A DNA stretch of 64,000 nucleotides from Omphiscola glabra (taxonomy: Eukaryota > Mollusca > Gastropoda > Lymnaeidae), in contig OZ024798.1 in assembly GCA_964017045.1 (NCBI GenBank), forward strand, positions 6,965,793-7,029,792, given 5' to 3'. Shown here one piece after another: positions 1-14,600 of this stretch. Each line of letters opens with the position of its first letter. The stretch's first letter is position 1. The position numbers and the translations under genes were made by a program. The notes under the pieces are model-generated. The model was not told the DNA's origin and made no database searches. It saw only the letters and a program-made list of their open reading frames with translations.

Positions 1-2
1 TC

Positions 3-3000
3 TATGTAGCCAAAGAAAGACTGAAGAAGTTTAGACAATCTCTCTATTTAGCCAAAGAAAGACTGAAGAAGTTTAGACAATCTCTCTATGTAGCCAAAGA
101 AAGACTGAAGAAGTTTAGACAATCTCTCTATGTAGCCAAAGAAAGACGGAAGAAGTTTAGACAATCTCTCTCTTTAGCCAAAGAAAGACTGAAGAAGTTT
201 AGACAATCTCTCTATTTAGCCAAAGAAAGACTTAAGAAGTTTAGACAATCTCTCTATTTAGCCAAAGAAAGACTGAAGAAGTTTAGACAATCTCTCTATT
301 TAGCCAAAGAAAGACTAAAGAAGTTTAGACAATCTCTCTATTCAGCCAAAGAAAGACTGAAGAAGTTTAGACAATCTCTCTATTTAGCCAAAGAAAGACT
401 TAAGAAGTTTAGACAATCTCTCTATTTAGCCAAAGAAAGACTTAAGAAGTTTAGACAATCTCTCTATTTAGCCAAAGAAAGACTGAAGAAGTTCAGACAA
501 TCTCTCTATTTAGCCAAAGAAAGACTTAAGAAGTTCAGACAATCTCTCTATTTAGCCAAAGAAAGACTTAAGAAGTTTAGACAATCTCTCTATTTAGCCA
601 AAGAAAGACTTAAGAAGTTTAGACAATCTCTCTATTTAGCCAAAGAAAGACTGAAGAAGTTCAGACAATCTCTCTATTTAGCCAAAGAAAGACTTAAGAA
701 GTTTAGACAATCTCTCTATTTAGCCAAAGAAAGACTGAAGAAGTTTAGACAATCTCTCTGTGTAGCCAAAGAAAGACTGAAGAAGTTTAGACAGTCTCTC
801 TATTTAGCCAAAGAAAGACTTAAGAAGTTTAGACAATCTCTCTATTTAGCAAAAGAAAGACTGAAGAAGTTTAGACAATCTCTCTATTTAGCCAAAGAAA
901 GACTTAAGAAGTTTAGACAATCTCTCTATTTAGCCAAAGAAAGACTGAAGAAGTTTAGACAATCTCTCTATTTAGCCAAAGAAAGACTTAAGAAGTTTAG
1001 ACAATCTCTCTATTTAGCCAAAAAAAAACTTAAGAAGTTCAGACAATCTCTCTATTTAGCCAAAGAAAGACTTAAGAAATTTAGACAATCTCTCTATTTA
1101 GCCAAAGAAAGACTTAAGAAGTTTAGACAATCTCTCTATTTAGCCAAAGAAAGACTTAAGAAATTTAGACAATCTCTCTATTTAGCCAAAGAAAGACTGA
1201 AGAAGTTCAGACAATCTCTCTATTTAGCCAAAGAAAGACTTAAGAAGTTTAGACAATCTCTCTATTTAGCCAAAGAAAGACTGAAGAAGTTTAGACAATC
1301 TCTCTATGTAGCCAAAGAAAGACTGAAGAAGTTTAGACAATCTCTCTATTTAGCCATAGAAAGACTGAAGAAGTTTAGACAATCTCTCTATGTAGCCAAA
1401 GAAAGACTGAAGAAGTTTAGACAATATCTTATTTTAGCCAAAGAAAGACTGAAGAAGTTTAGACAATCTCTCTATTTAGCCAAAGAAAGACTTAAGAAGT
1501 TTAGACAATCTCTCTATTTAGCAAAAGAAAGACTGAAGAAGTTTAGACAATCTCTCTATTTAGCCAAAGAAAGACTGAAGAAGTTTAGACAATCTCTCTA
1601 TGTAGCCAAAGAAAGACTGAATATGTTTAGACAATCTCTCTATGTAGCCAAAGAAAGACTGAAGAAGTTTAGACAATCTCTCTATGTAGCCAAAGAAAGA
1701 CTGAAGAAGTTTAGACAATCTCTCTATGTAGCCAAAGAAAGACTGAAGAAGTTTAGACAATCTCTCTATTTAGCCAAAGAAAGACTTAAGAAGTTTAGAC
1801 AATCTCTCTATGTAGCCAAAGAAAGACTGAAGAAGTTTAGACAATCTCTCTATTTAGCCAAAGAAAGACTAAAGAAGTTTAGACAATCGCTCTATTTAGC
1901 CAAAGAAAGACTTAAGAAGTTTAGACAATCTCTCTATTTAGCCAAAGAAAGACTGAAGAAGTTTAGACAATCTCTCTATTTAGCCAAAGAAAGACTGAAG
2001 AAGTTTAGACAATCTCTCTATGTAGCCAAAGAAAGACTGAAGAAGTTTAGACAATCTCTCTATTTAGCCAAAGAAAGACTGAAGAAGTTTAGACAATCTA
2101 TCTATGTAGCCAAAGAAAGACTGAAGAAGTTTAGACAATCTCTCTATGTAGCCAAAGAAAGACTGAAGAAGTTTAGACAATCTCTCTATTTAGCCAAAGA
2201 AAGACTGAAGAAGTTTAGACAATCTCTCTATGTAGCCAAAGAAAGACTGAAGAAGTTTAGACAATCTCTCTATTTAGCCAAAGAAAGACTGAAGAAGTTT
2301 AGACAATCTCTCTATTTAGCCAAAGAAAGACTTAAGAAGTTTAGACAATCTCTCTATTTAGCCAAAGAAAGACTGAAGAAGTTTAGACAATCTCTCTATT
2401 TAGCCAAAGAAAGACTTAAGAAGTTTAGACAATCTGTCTATTTAGCCAAAGAAAGACTGAAGAAGTTTAGACAATCTCTCTATTTAGCCAAAGAAAGACT
2501 GAAGAAGTTTAGACAATCTCTCTATTTAGCCAAAGAAAGACTTAAGAAGTTTAGACAATCTCTATATTTAGCCAAAGAAAGACTGAAGAAGTTTAGACAA
2601 TCTCTCTATGTAGCCAAAGAAAGACTGAAGAAGTTTAGACAATCTCTCTATGTAGCCAAAGAAAGACTGAAGAAGTTTAGACAATCTCTCTATTTAGCCA
2701 AAGAAAGACTTAAGAAGTTTAGACAATCTATCTATTTAGCCAAAGAAAGACTGAAGAAGTTTAGACAATCTCTCTATGTTGCCAAAGAAAGACTGAAGAA
2801 GTTTAGACAATCTCTCTATGTAGCCAAAGAAAGATTGAAGAAGTTTAGACAATCTCTCTATGTAGCCAAAGAAAGACTTAAGAAGTTTAGACAATCTCTC
2901 TATGTAGCCAAAGAAAGACTGAAGAAGTTTAGACAATCTCTCTATTTAGCCAAAGAAAGACTAAAGAAGTTTAGACAATCGCTCTATTTAGCCAAAGAAA

Positions 3001-6000
3001 GACTTAAGAAGTTTAGACAATCTCTCTATTTAGCCAAAGAAAGACTGAAGAAGTTTAGACAATCTCTCTATTTAGCCAAAGAAAGACTGAAGAAGTGTAG
3101 ACAATATCTCTATGTAGCCAAAGAAAGACTGAAGAAGTTTAGACAAACTCTTTATGTAGCCAAAGAAAGACTGAAGAAGTTTAGACAATCTCTCTATGTA
3201 GCCAAAGAAAGACTGAAGAAGTTTAGACAATCTCTTAATTTAGCCAAAGAAAGACTGAAGAAGTTTAGACAATCTCTCTATTTAGCCAAAGAAAGACTGA
3301 AGAAGTTTAGAAAATCTCTCTATTTAGCCAAAGAAAGACTGAAGAAGTTTAGACAATCTCTCTATTTAGCCAAAGAAAGACGTAAGAAGTTTAGACAATC
3401 TCTCTATTTAGCCAAAGAAAGACTGAAGAAGTTTAGACAATCTCTCTATTTAGCCAAAGAAAGACTGAAGAAGTTTAGACAATCTCTCTATTTAGCCAAA
3501 GAAAGACTGAAGAAGTTTAGACAATCTCTCTATTTAGCCAAAGAAAGACTGAAGAAGTTTAGACAATCTCTCTATTTAGCCAAAGAAAGACTGAAGAAGT
3601 TTAGACAATCTCTCTATTTAGCCAAAGAAAGACTGAAGAAGTTTAGACAATCTGTCTATTTAGCCAAAGAAAGACTTAAGAAGTTTAGACAATCTCTCTA
3701 TTTAGCCAAAGAAAGACTGAAGAAGTTTAGACAATCTCTCTATTTAGCCAAAGAAAGACTGAAGCAGTTTAGACAATCTCTCTATTTAGCCAAAGAAAGA
3801 CTGAAGAAGTTTAGACAATCTGTCTATTTAGCCAAAGAAAGACTGAAGAAGTTTAGACAATCTCTTAATTTAGCCAAAGAAAGACTGAAGAAGTTTAGAC
3901 AATCTCTCTATTTAGCCAAAGAAAGACTGAAGAAGTTTAGACAATCTCTCTATTTAGCCAAAGAAAGACTGAAGAAGTTTAGACAATCTCTCTATTTAGC
4001 CAAAGAAAGACTGAAGAAGTTTAAACAATCTCTCTATGTAGCCAAAGAAAGACTGAAGAAGTTTAGACAATCTTTCTATTTAGCCAAAGAAAGACTGAAG
4101 AAGTTTAGACAATCTCTCTATGTAGCCAAAGAAAGACTGAAGAAGTTTAGACAATCTCTCTCTTTAGCCAAAGAAAGACTGAAGAAGTTTAGACAATCTC
4201 TCTATTTAGCCAAAGAAAGACTTAAGAAGTTTAGACAATCTCTCTATTTAGCCAAAGAAAGACTGAAGAAGTTTAGACAATCTCTCTATTTAGCCAAAGA
4301 AAGACTAAAGAAGTTTAGACAATCTCTCTATTTAGCCAAAGAAAGACTGAAGAAGTTTAGACAATCTCTCTATTTAGCCAAAGAAAGACTTAAGAAGTTT
4401 AGACAATCTCTCTATTTAGCCAAAGAAAGACTTAAGAAGTTTAGACAATCTCTCTATTTAGCCAAAGAAAGACTGAAGAAGTTCAGACAATCTCTCTATT
4501 TAGCCAAAGAAAGACTTAAGAAGTTCAGACAATCTCTCTATTTAGCCATAGAAAGACTGAAGAAGTTTAGACAATCTCTCTATGTAGCCAAAGAAAGACT
4601 GAAGAAGTTTAGACAATCTCTCTCTTTAGCCAAAGAAAGACTGAAGAAGTTTAGACAATCTCTCTATTTAGCCAAAGAAAGACTTAAGAAGTTTAGACAA
4701 TCTCTCTATTTAGCAAAAGAAAGACTGAAGAAGTTTAGACAATCTCTCTATTTAGCCAAAGAAAGACTGAAGAAGTTTAGACAATCTCTCTATGTAGCCA
4801 AAGAAAGACTGAATATGTTTAGACAATCTCTCTATGTAGCCAAAGAAAGACTGAAGAAGTTTAGACAATCTCTCTATGTAGCCAAAGAAAGACTGAAGAA
4901 GTTTAGACAATCTCTCTATGTAGCCAAAGAAAGACTGAAGAAGTTTAGACAATCTCTCTATTTAGCCAAAGAAAGACTTAAGAAGTTTAGACAATCTCTC
5001 TATGTAGCCAAAGAAAGACTGAAGAAGTTTAGACAATCTCTCTATTTAGCCAAAGAAAGACTAAAGAAGTTTAGACAATCGCTCTATTTAGCCAAAGAAA
5101 GACTTAAGAAGTTTAGACAATCTCTCTATTTAGCCAAAGAAAGACTGAAGAAGTTTAGACAATCTCTCTATTTAGCCAAAGAAAGACTGAAGAAGTTTAG
5201 ACAATCTCTCTATGTAGCCAAAGAAAGACTGAAGAAGTTTAGACAATCTCTCTATTTAGCCAAAGAAAGACTGAAGAAGTTTAGACAATCTCTCTATGTA
5301 GCCAAAGAAAGACTGAAGAAGTTTAGACAATCTCTCTATGTAGCCAAAGAAAGACTGAAGAAGTTTAGACAATCTCTCTATTTAGCCAAAGAAAGACTGA
5401 AGAAGTTTAGACAATCTCTCTATGTAGCCAAAGAAAGACTGAAGAAGTTTAGACAATCTCTCTATTTAGCCAAAGAAAGACTGAAGAAGTTTAGACAATC
5501 TCTCTATTTAGCCAAAGAAAGACTTAAGAAGTTTAGACAATCTCTCTATTTAGCCAAAGAAAGACTGAAGAAGTTTAGACAATCTCTCTATTTAGCCAAA
5601 GAAAGACTTAAGAAGTTTAGACAATCTGTCTATTTAGCCAAAGAAAGACTGAAGAAGTTTAGACAATCTCTCTATTTAGCCAAAGAAAGACTGAAGAAGT
5701 TTAGACAATCTCTCTATTTAGCCAAAGAAAGACTTAAGAAGTTTAGACAATCTCTATATTTAGCCAAAGAAAGACTGAAGAAGTTTAGACAATCTCTCTA
5801 TGTAGCCAAAGAAAGACTGAAGAAGTTTAGACAATCTCTCTATGTAGCCAAAGAAAGACTGAAGAAGTTTAGACAATCTCTCTATTTAGCCAAAGAAAGA
5901 CTTAAGAAGTTTAGACAATCTATCTATTTAGCCAAAGAAAGACTGAAGAAGTTTAGACAATCTCTCTATGTTGCCAAAGAAAGACTGAAGAAGTTTAGAC

Positions 6001-8642
6001 AATCTCTCTATGTAGCCAAAGAAAGATTGAAGAAGTTTAGACAATCTCTCTATGTAGCCAAAGAAAGACTTAAGAAGTTTAGACAATCTCTCTATGTAGC
6101 CAAAGAAAGACTGAAGAAGTTTAGACAATCTCTCTATTTAGCCAAAGAAAGACTAAAGAAGTTTAGACAATCGCTCTATTTAGCCAAAGAAAGACTTAAG
6201 AAGTTTAGACAATCTCTCTATTTAGCCAAAGAAAGACTGAAGAAGTTTAGACAATCTCTCTATTTAGCCAAAGAAAGACTGAAGAAGTGTAGACAATATC
6301 TCTATGTAGCCAAACAAAGACTGAAGAAGTTTAGACAAACTCTTTATGTAGCCAAAGAAAGACTGAAGAAGTTTAGACAATCTCTCTATGTAGCCAAAGA
6401 AAGACTGAAGAAGTTTAGACAATCTCTTAATTTAGCCAAAGAAAGACTGAAGAAGTTTAGACAATCTCTCTATTTAGCCAAAGAAAGACTGAAGAAGTTT
6501 AGAAAATCTCTCTATTTAGCCAAAGAAAGACTGAAGAAGTTTAGACAATCTCTCTATTTAGCCAAAGAAAGACGTAAGAAGTTTAGACAATCTCTCTATT
6601 TAGCCAAAGAAAGACTGAAGAAGTTTAGACAATCTCTCTATTTAGCCAAAGAAAGACTGAAGAAGTTTAGACAATCTCTCTATTTAGCCAAAGAAAGACT
6701 GAAGAAGTTTAGACAATCTCTCTATTTAGCCAAAGAAAGACTGAAGAAGTTTAGACAATCTCTCTATTTAGCCAAAGAAAGACTGAAGAAGTTTAGACAA
6801 TCTCTCTATTTAGCCAAAGAAAGACTGAAGAAGTTTAGACAATCTGTCTATTTAGCCAAAGAAAGACTTAAGAAGTTTAGACAATCTCTCTATTTAGCCA
6901 AAGAAAGACTGAAGAAGTTTAGACAATCTCTCTATTTAGCCAAAGAAAGACTGAAGCAGTTTAGACAATCTCTCTATTTAGCCAAAGAAAGACTGAAGAA
7001 GTTTAGACAATCTGTCTATTTAGCCAAAGAAAGACTGAAGAAGTTTAGACAATCTCTTAATTTAGCCAAAGAAAGACTGAAGAAGTTTAGACAATCTCTC
7101 TATTTAGCCAAAGAAAGACTGAAGAAGTTTAGACAATCTCTCTATTTAGCCAAAGAAAGACTGAAGAAGTTTAGACAATCTCTCTATTTAGCCAAAGAAA
7201 GACTGAAGAAGTTTAAACAATCTCTCTATGTAGCCAAAGAAAGACTGAAGAAGTTTAGACAATCTTTCTATTTAGCCAAAGAAAGACTGAAGAAGTTTAG
7301 ACAATCTCTCTATGTAGCCAAAGAAAGACTGAAGAAGTTTAGACAATCTCTCTCTTTAGCCAAAGAAAGACTGAAGAAGTTTAGACAATCTCTCTATTTA
7401 GCCAAAGAAAGACTTAAGAAGTTTAGACAATCTCTCTATTTAGCCAAAGAAAGACTGAAGAAGTTTAGACAATCTCTCTATTTAGCCAAAGAAAGACTAA
7501 AGAAGTTTAGACAATCTCTCTATTTAGCCAAAGAAAGACTGAAGAAGTTTAGACAATCTCTCTATTTAGCCAAAGAAAGACTTAAGAAGTTTAGACAATC
7601 TCTCTATTTAGCCAAAGAAAGACTTAAGAAGTTTAGACAATCTCTCTATTTAGCCAAAGAAAGACTGAAGAAGTTCAGACAATCTCTCTATTTAGCCAAA
7701 GAAAGACTTAAGAAGTTCAGACAATCTCTCTATTTAGCCAAAGAAAGACTTAAGAAGTTTAGACAATCTCTCTATTTAGCCAAAGAAAGACTTAAGAAGT
7801 TTAGACAATCTCTCTATTTAGCCAAAGAAAGACTGAAGAAGTTCAGACAATCTCTCTATTTAGCCAAAGAAAGACTTAAGAAGTTTAGACAATCTCTCTA
7901 TTTAGCCAAAGAAAGACTGAAGAAGTTTAGACAATCTCTCTGTGTAGCCAAAGAAAGACTGAAGAAGTTTAGACAATCTCTCTATTTAGCCAAAGAAAGA
8001 CTGAAGAAGTTTAGACAATCTCTCTATTTAGCCAAAGAAAGACTGAAGAAGTTTAGACAATCTCTCTATTTAGCCAAAGAAAGACTGAAGAAGTTTAGAC
8101 AATCTCTCTATTTAGCCAAAGAAAGACTGAAGAAGTTTAGACAATCTGTCTATTTAGCCAAAGAAAGACTTAAGAAGTTTAGACAATCTCTCTATTTAGC
8201 CAAAGAAAAACTGAAGAAGTTTAGACAATCTCTCTATTTAGCCAAAGAAAGACTGAAGCAGTTTAGACAATCTCTCTATTTAGCCAAAGAAAGACTTAAG
8301 AAGTTTAGACAATCTCTCTATTTAGCCAAAGAAAGACTGAAGAAGTTTAGACAATCTCTCTATTTAGCCAAAGAAAGACTGAAGAAGTTTAGACAATCTC
8401 TCTATTTAGCCAAAGAAAGACTGAAGAAGTTTAGACAATCTCTCTATTTAGCCAAAGAAAGACTGAAGAAGTTTAGACAATCTCTCTATTTAGCCAAAGA
8501 AAGACTGAAGAAGTTTAGACAATCTCTCTATGTAGCCAAAGAAAGACTGAAGAAGTTTAGACAATCTCTCTATTTAGCCAAAGAAAGACTTAAGAAGTTT
8601 AGACAATCTCTATGTAGCCAAAGAAAGACTGAAGAAGTTTAG
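3..8642 (+). other. Uninterrupted 14-residue-repeat reading frame, left segment
   Basis: From position 3 to a TAG at 8640-8642 one + frame has no stop, giving about 2,880 codons of the unit LAKERLKKFRQSLY. It is probably open further left outside the window. It ends where two bases are missing near 8611, which shifts the frame. The first ATG in frame is at 1623, and it is only a variant repeat unit, so it is not a credible gene start. Hydrophobic residues of the unit fall at L6, F9, L13 and A2 of the next unit, a 3-4-3-4 heptad pattern; the unit is strongly basic (five K/R against one E). No signal peptide, promoter or unique N-terminus is visible. It may be an open satellite by chance, so it is not called as a gene. 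Confidence 0.3.
1350..7733 (+). repeat. Tandem duplication of a 3,192-bp block (76 units) inside the satellite
   Basis: The block 1350-4541 is followed directly by a near-identical copy at 4542-7733. Rare marked units recur exactly 3,192 bp apart: the AATATG unit (1620 and 4812), the ATA-for-AAA unit (1360 and 4552), the AGTGTAGAC unit (3106 and 6298) and the CGT unit. Single differences between copies, such as ATC versus CTC at 2098 and 5290, show limited divergence. This is best explained by unequal crossing-over or a similar block amplification. Boundaries were set by eye and could be off by a few units. Confidence 0.8.
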
Positions 8643-11600
8643 ACAATCTCTCTATTTAGCCAAAGAAAGACTTAAGAAGTTTAGACAATCTCTCTATTTA
8701 GCCAAAGAAAGACTGAAAAAGTTTAGACAATCGCTCTATTTACCCAAAGAAAGACTTAAGAAGTTTAGACAATCTCTCTATTTAGCCAAAGAAAGACTGA
8801 AGAAGTTTAGACAATCTCTCTATTTAGCCAAAGAAAGACTGAAGAAGTGTAGACAATATCTCTATGAAGCCAAAGAAAGACTGAAGAAGTTTAGACAAAC
8901 TCTTTATGTAGCCAAAGAAAGACTGAAGAAGTTTAGACAATCTCTCTATGTAGCCAAAGAAAGACTGAAGAAGTTTAGACAATCTCTTAATTTAGCCAAA
9001 GAAAGACTGAAGAAGTTTAGACAATCTCTCTATTTAGCCAAAGAAAGACTGAAGAAGTTTAGACAATCTCTCTATTTAGCCAAAGAAAGACTGAAGAAGT
9101 TTAGACAATCTCTCTATTTAGCCAAAGAAAGACTGAAGAAGTTTAAACAATCTCTCTATGTAGCCAAAGAAAGACTGAAGAAGTTTAGACAATCTTTCTA
9201 TTTAGCCAAAGAAAGACTGAAGAAGTTTAGACAATCTCTCTATGTAGCCAAAGAAAGACTGAAGAAGTTTAGACAATCTCTCTATGTAGCCAAAGAAAGA
9301 CTGAAGAAGTTTAGACAATCTCTCTATTTAGCCAAAGAAAGACTGAAGAAGTTTAGACAATCTCTCTATGTAGCCAAAGAAAGACTGAAGAAGTTTAGAC
9401 AATCTCTCTATGTAGCCAAAGAAAGACTGAAGAAGTTTAGACAATCTCTCTATGTAGCCAAAGAAAGACTGAAGAAGTTTAGACAATCTCTCTATGTAGC
9501 CAAAGAAAGACTGAAGAAGTTTAGACAATCTCTCTATTTAGCCAAAGAAAGACTGAAGAAGTTTAAACAATCTCTCTATTTAGCCAAAGAAAGACTAAAG
9601 AAGTTTAGACAATCTCTCTATTTAGCCAAAGAAAGACTGAAGAAGTTTAGACAATCTCTCTATTTAGCCAAAGAAAGACTTAAGAAGTTTAGACAATCTC
9701 TCTATTTAGCCAAAGAAAGACTTAAGAAGTTTAGACAATCTCTCTATTTAGCCAAAGAAAGACTGAAGAAGTTCAGACAATCTCTCTATTTAGCCAAAGA
9801 AAGACTTAAGAAGTTCAGACAATCTCTCTATTTAGCCAAAGAAAGACTTAAGAAGTTTAGACAATCTCTCTATTTAGCCAAAGAAAGACTTAAGAAGTTT
9901 AGACAATCTCTCTATTTAGCCAAAGAAAGACTGAAGAAGTTCAGACAATCTCTCTATTTAGCCAAAGAAAGACGTAAGAAGTTTAGACAATCTCTCTATT
10001 TAGCCAAAGAAAGACTGAAGAAGTTTAGACAATCTCTCTGTGTAGCCAAAGAAAGACTGAAGAAGTTTAGACAATCTCTCTATTTAGCCAAAGAAAGACT
10101 TAAGAAGTTTAGACAATCTCTTTATTTAGCAAAAGAAAGACTGAAGAAGTTTAGACAATCTCTCTATTTAGCCAAAGAAAGACTAAAGAAGTTTAGACAA
10201 TCGCTCTATTTAGCCAAAGAAAGACTTAAGAAGTTTAGACAATCTCTCTATTTAGCCAAAGAAAGACTGAAGAAGTTTAGACAATCTCTCTATTTAGCCA
10301 AAGAAAGACTGAAGAAGTGTAGACAATATCTCTATGTAGCCAAAGAAAGACTGAAGAAGTTTAGACAAACTCTTTATGTAGCCAAAGAAAGACTGAAGAA
10401 GTTTAGACAATCTCTCTATGTAGCCAAAGAAAGACTGAAGAAGTTTAGACAATCTCTCTATTTAGCCAAAAAAGACTGAAGAAGTTTAGACAATCTCTCT
10501 ATTTAGCCAAAGAAAGACTGAAGAAGTTTAGACAATCTCTCTATTTAGCCAAAGAAAGACTGAAGAAGTTTAGACAATCTCTCTATTTAGCCAAAGAAAG
10601 ACTTAAGAAGTTTAGACAATCTCTCTATGTAGCCAAAGAAAGACTGAAGAAGTTTAGACAATCTCTCTATTTAGCCAAAGAAAGACTTAAGAAGTTTAGA
10701 CAATCTCTCTATTTAGCCAAAGAAAGACTGAAGAAGTTTAGACAATCTCTCTATTTAGCCAAAGAAAGACTGAAGAAGTTTAGACAATATCTCTATTTAG
10801 CCAAAGAAAGACTGAAGAAGTTTAGACAATCTCTCTATTTAGCCAAAGAAAGACTGAAGAAGTTTAGACAATCTCTCTATTTAGCCAAAGAAAGACTGAA
10901 GAAGTTTAGACAATCTCTCTATTTAGCCAAAGAAAGACTGAAGAAGTTTAGACAATCTCTCTATTTAGCCAAAGAAAGACTTAAGAAGTTTAGACAATCT
11001 CTCTATGTAGCCAAAGAAAGACTGAAGAAGTTTAGACAATCTCTCTATTTAGCCAAAGAAAGACTTAAGAAGTTTAGACAATCTCTCTATTTAGCCAAAG
11101 AAAGACTTAAGAAGTTTAGACAATCTCTCTATTTAGCCAAAGAAAGACTTAAGAAGTTTAGACAATCTCTCTATTTAGCCAAAGAAAGACTAAAGAAGTT
11201 TAGACAATCTATCTATTTAGCCAAAGAAAGACTGAAGAAGTTTAGACAATCTCTCTATTTAGCCAAAGAAAGACTGAAGAAGTTTAGACAATCTCTCTAT
11301 TTAGCCAAAGAAAGACTGAAGAAGTGTAGACAATATCTCTATGTAGCCAAAGAAAGACTGAAGAAGTTTAGACAAACTCTTTATGTAGCCAAAGAAAGAC
11401 TGAAGAAGTTTAGACAATCTCTCTATGTAGCCAAAGAAAGACTGAAGAAGTTTAGACAATCTCTTAATTTAGCCAAAGAAAGACTGAAGAAGTTTAGACA
11501 ATCTCTCTATTTAGCCAAAGAAAGACTGAAGAAGTTTAGAAAATCTCTCTATTTAGCCAAAGAAAGACTGAAGAAGTTTAGACAATCTCTCTATTTAGCC

Positions 11601-14600
11601 AAAGAAAGACTGAAGAAGTTCAGACAATCTCTCTATTTAGCCAAAGAAAGACTTAAGAAGTTTAGACAATCTCTCTATTTAGCCAAAGAAAGACTGAAGA
11701 AGTTTAGACAATCTCTCTATGTAGCCAAAGAAAGACTGAAGAAGTTTAGACAATCTCTCTATTTAGCCATAGAAAGACTGAAGAAGTTTAGACAATCTCT
11801 CTATGTAGCCAAAGAAAGACTGAAGAAGTTTAGACAATATCTTATTTTAGCCAAAGAAAGACTGAAGAAGTTTAGACAATCTCTCTATGTAGCCAAAGAA
11901 AGACTGAAGAAGTTTAGACAATCTCTCTATGTAGCCAAAGAAAGACTGAAGAAGTTTAGACAATCTCTCTATGTAGCCAAAGAAAGACTGAAGAAGTTTA
12001 GACAATCTCTCTATTTAGCCAAAGAAAGACTGAAGAAGTTTAGACAATATCTCTATTTAGCCAAAGAAAGACTTAAGAAGTTTAGACAATCTCTCTATTT
12101 AGCCAAAGAAAGACTGAAGAAGTTTAGAAAATCTCTCTATGTAGCCAAAGAAAGACTGAAGAAGTTTAGACAATCTCTCTATTTAGCCAAAGAAAGACTG
12201 AAGAAGTTTAGACAATCTCTCTATGTAGCCAAAGAAAGACTGAAGAAGTTTAGACAATATCTTAATTTAGCCAAAGAAAGACTGAAGAAGTTTAGACAAT
12301 CTCTCTATGTAGCCAAAGAAAGACTGAAGAAGTTTAGACAATCTCTCTATGTAGCCAAAGAAAGACTGAAGAAGTTTAGACAATCTCTCTATGTAGCCAA
12401 AGAAAGACTGAAGAAGTTTAGACAATCTCTCTATTTAGCCAAAGAAAGACTGAAGAAGTTTAGACAATCTCTCTATTTAGCCAAAGAAAGACTGAAGAAG
12501 TTTAGAAAATCTCTCTATTTAGCCAAAGAAAGACTGAAGAAGTTTAGACAATCTCTCTATTTAGCCAAAGAAAGACTGAAGAAGTTTAGACAATCTCTCT
12601 ATTTAGCCAAAGAAAGACTGAAGAAGTTTAGACAATCTCTCTATGTAGCCAAAGAAAGACTGAAGAAGTTTAGACAATCTCTCTATTTAGCCAAAGAAAG
12701 ACTTAAGAAGTTTAGACAATCTCTCTATTTAGCCAAAGAAAGACTGAAGAAGTTTAGACAATCTCTCTATTTAGCCAAAGAAAGACTTAAGAAGTTTAGA
12801 CAATCTCTCTATTTAGCCAAAAAAAAACTTAAGAAGTTCAGACAATCTCTCTATTTAGCCAAAGAAAGACTTAAGAAATTTAGACAATCTATCTATTTGG
12901 CCAAAGAAAGACTTAAGAAGTTTAGACAATCTCTCTATTTAGCCAAAGAAAGACTGAAGAAGTTCAGACAATCTCTCTATTTAGCCAAAGAAAGACTTAA
13001 GAAGTTCAGACAATCTCTCTATTTAGCCAAAGAAAGACTTAAGAAGTTTAGACAATCTCTCTATTTAGCCAAAGAAAGACTGAAGAAGTTTAGACAATCT
13101 CTCTATGTAGCCAAAGAAAGACTGAAGAAGTTTAGACAATCTCTCTATTTAGCCATAGAAAGACTGAAGAAGTTTAGACAATCTCTCTATGTAGCCAAAG
13201 AAAGACTGAAGAAGTTTAGACAATATCTTATTTTAGCCAAAGAAAGACTGAAGAAGTTTAGACAATCTCTCTATGTAGCCAAAGAAAGACTGAAGAAGTT
13301 TAGACAATCTCTCTATGTAGCCAAAGAAAGACTGAAGAAGTTTAGACAATCTCTCTATGTAGCCAAAGAAAGACTGAAGAAGTTTAGACAATCTCTCTAT
13401 TTAGCCAAAGAAAGACTGAAGAAGTTTAGACAATCTCTCTATTTAGCCAAAGAAAGACTTAAGAAGTTTAGACAATCTCTCTATTTAGCCAAAGAAAGAC
13501 TGAAGAAGTTTAGAAAATCTCTCTATGTAGCCAAAGAAAGACTGAAGAAGTTTAGACAATCTCTCTATTTAGCCAAAGAAAGACTGAAGAAGTTTAGACA
13601 ATCTCTCTATGTAGCCAAAGAAAGACTGAAGAAGTTTAGACAATATCTTAATTTAGCCAAAGAAAGACTGAAGAAGTTTAGACAATCTCTCTATGTAGCC
13701 AAAGAAAGACTGAAGAAGTTTAGACAATCTCTCTATGTAGCCAAAGAAAGACTGAAGAAGTTTAGACAATCTCTCTATGTAGCCAAAGAAAGACTGAAGA
13801 AGTTTAGACAATCTCTCTATTTAGCCAAAGAAAGACTGAAGAAGTTTAGACAATCTCTCTATTTAGCCAAAGAAAGACTGAAGAAGTTTAGAAAATCTCT
13901 CTATTTAGCCAAAGAAAGACTGAAGAAGTTTAGACAATCTCTCAATTTAGCCAAAGAAAGACTGAAGAAGTTTAGACAATCTCTCTATTTAGCCAAAGAA
14001 AGACTGAAGAAGTTTAGACAATCTCTCTATGTAGCCAAAGAAAGACTGAAGAAGTTTAGACAATCTCTCTATTTAGCCAAAGAAAGACTTAAGAAGTTTA
14101 GACAATCTCTATATTTAGCCAAAGAAAGACTGAAGAAGTTTAGACAATCTCTCTATGTAGCCAAAGAAAGACTGAAGAAGTTTAGACAATCTCTCTATTT
14201 AGCCAAAGAAAGACTGAAGAAGTTTAGACAATCTCTCTATTTAGCCAAAGAAAGACTGAAGAAGTTTAGACAATCTCTCTATTTAGCCAAAGAAAGACTG
14301 AAGAAGTTTAGACAATCTCTCTATTTAGCCAAAGAAAGACTTAAGAAGTTTAGACAATCTCTCTATTTAGCCAAAGAAAGACTGAAGAAGTTTAGACAAT
14401 CTCTCTATTTAGCCAAAGAAAGACTGAAGCAGTTTAGACAATCTCTCTATTTAGCCAAAGAAAGACTGAAGAAGTTTAGACAATCTCTCTATTTAGCCAA
14501 AGAAAGACTTAAGAAGTTTAGACAATCTCTCTTTTTAGCCAAAGAAAGACTGAAGAAGTTTAGACAATCTCTCTATTTAGCCAAAGAAAGACTTAATAAG

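Noticed and set aside
1560..9528. Five - strand open stretches of 66 codons (SKLLQSFFGYIERL repeats)
   Set aside because: They exist only where several GTA-variant units lie side by side; TTA units give a stop on this strand.
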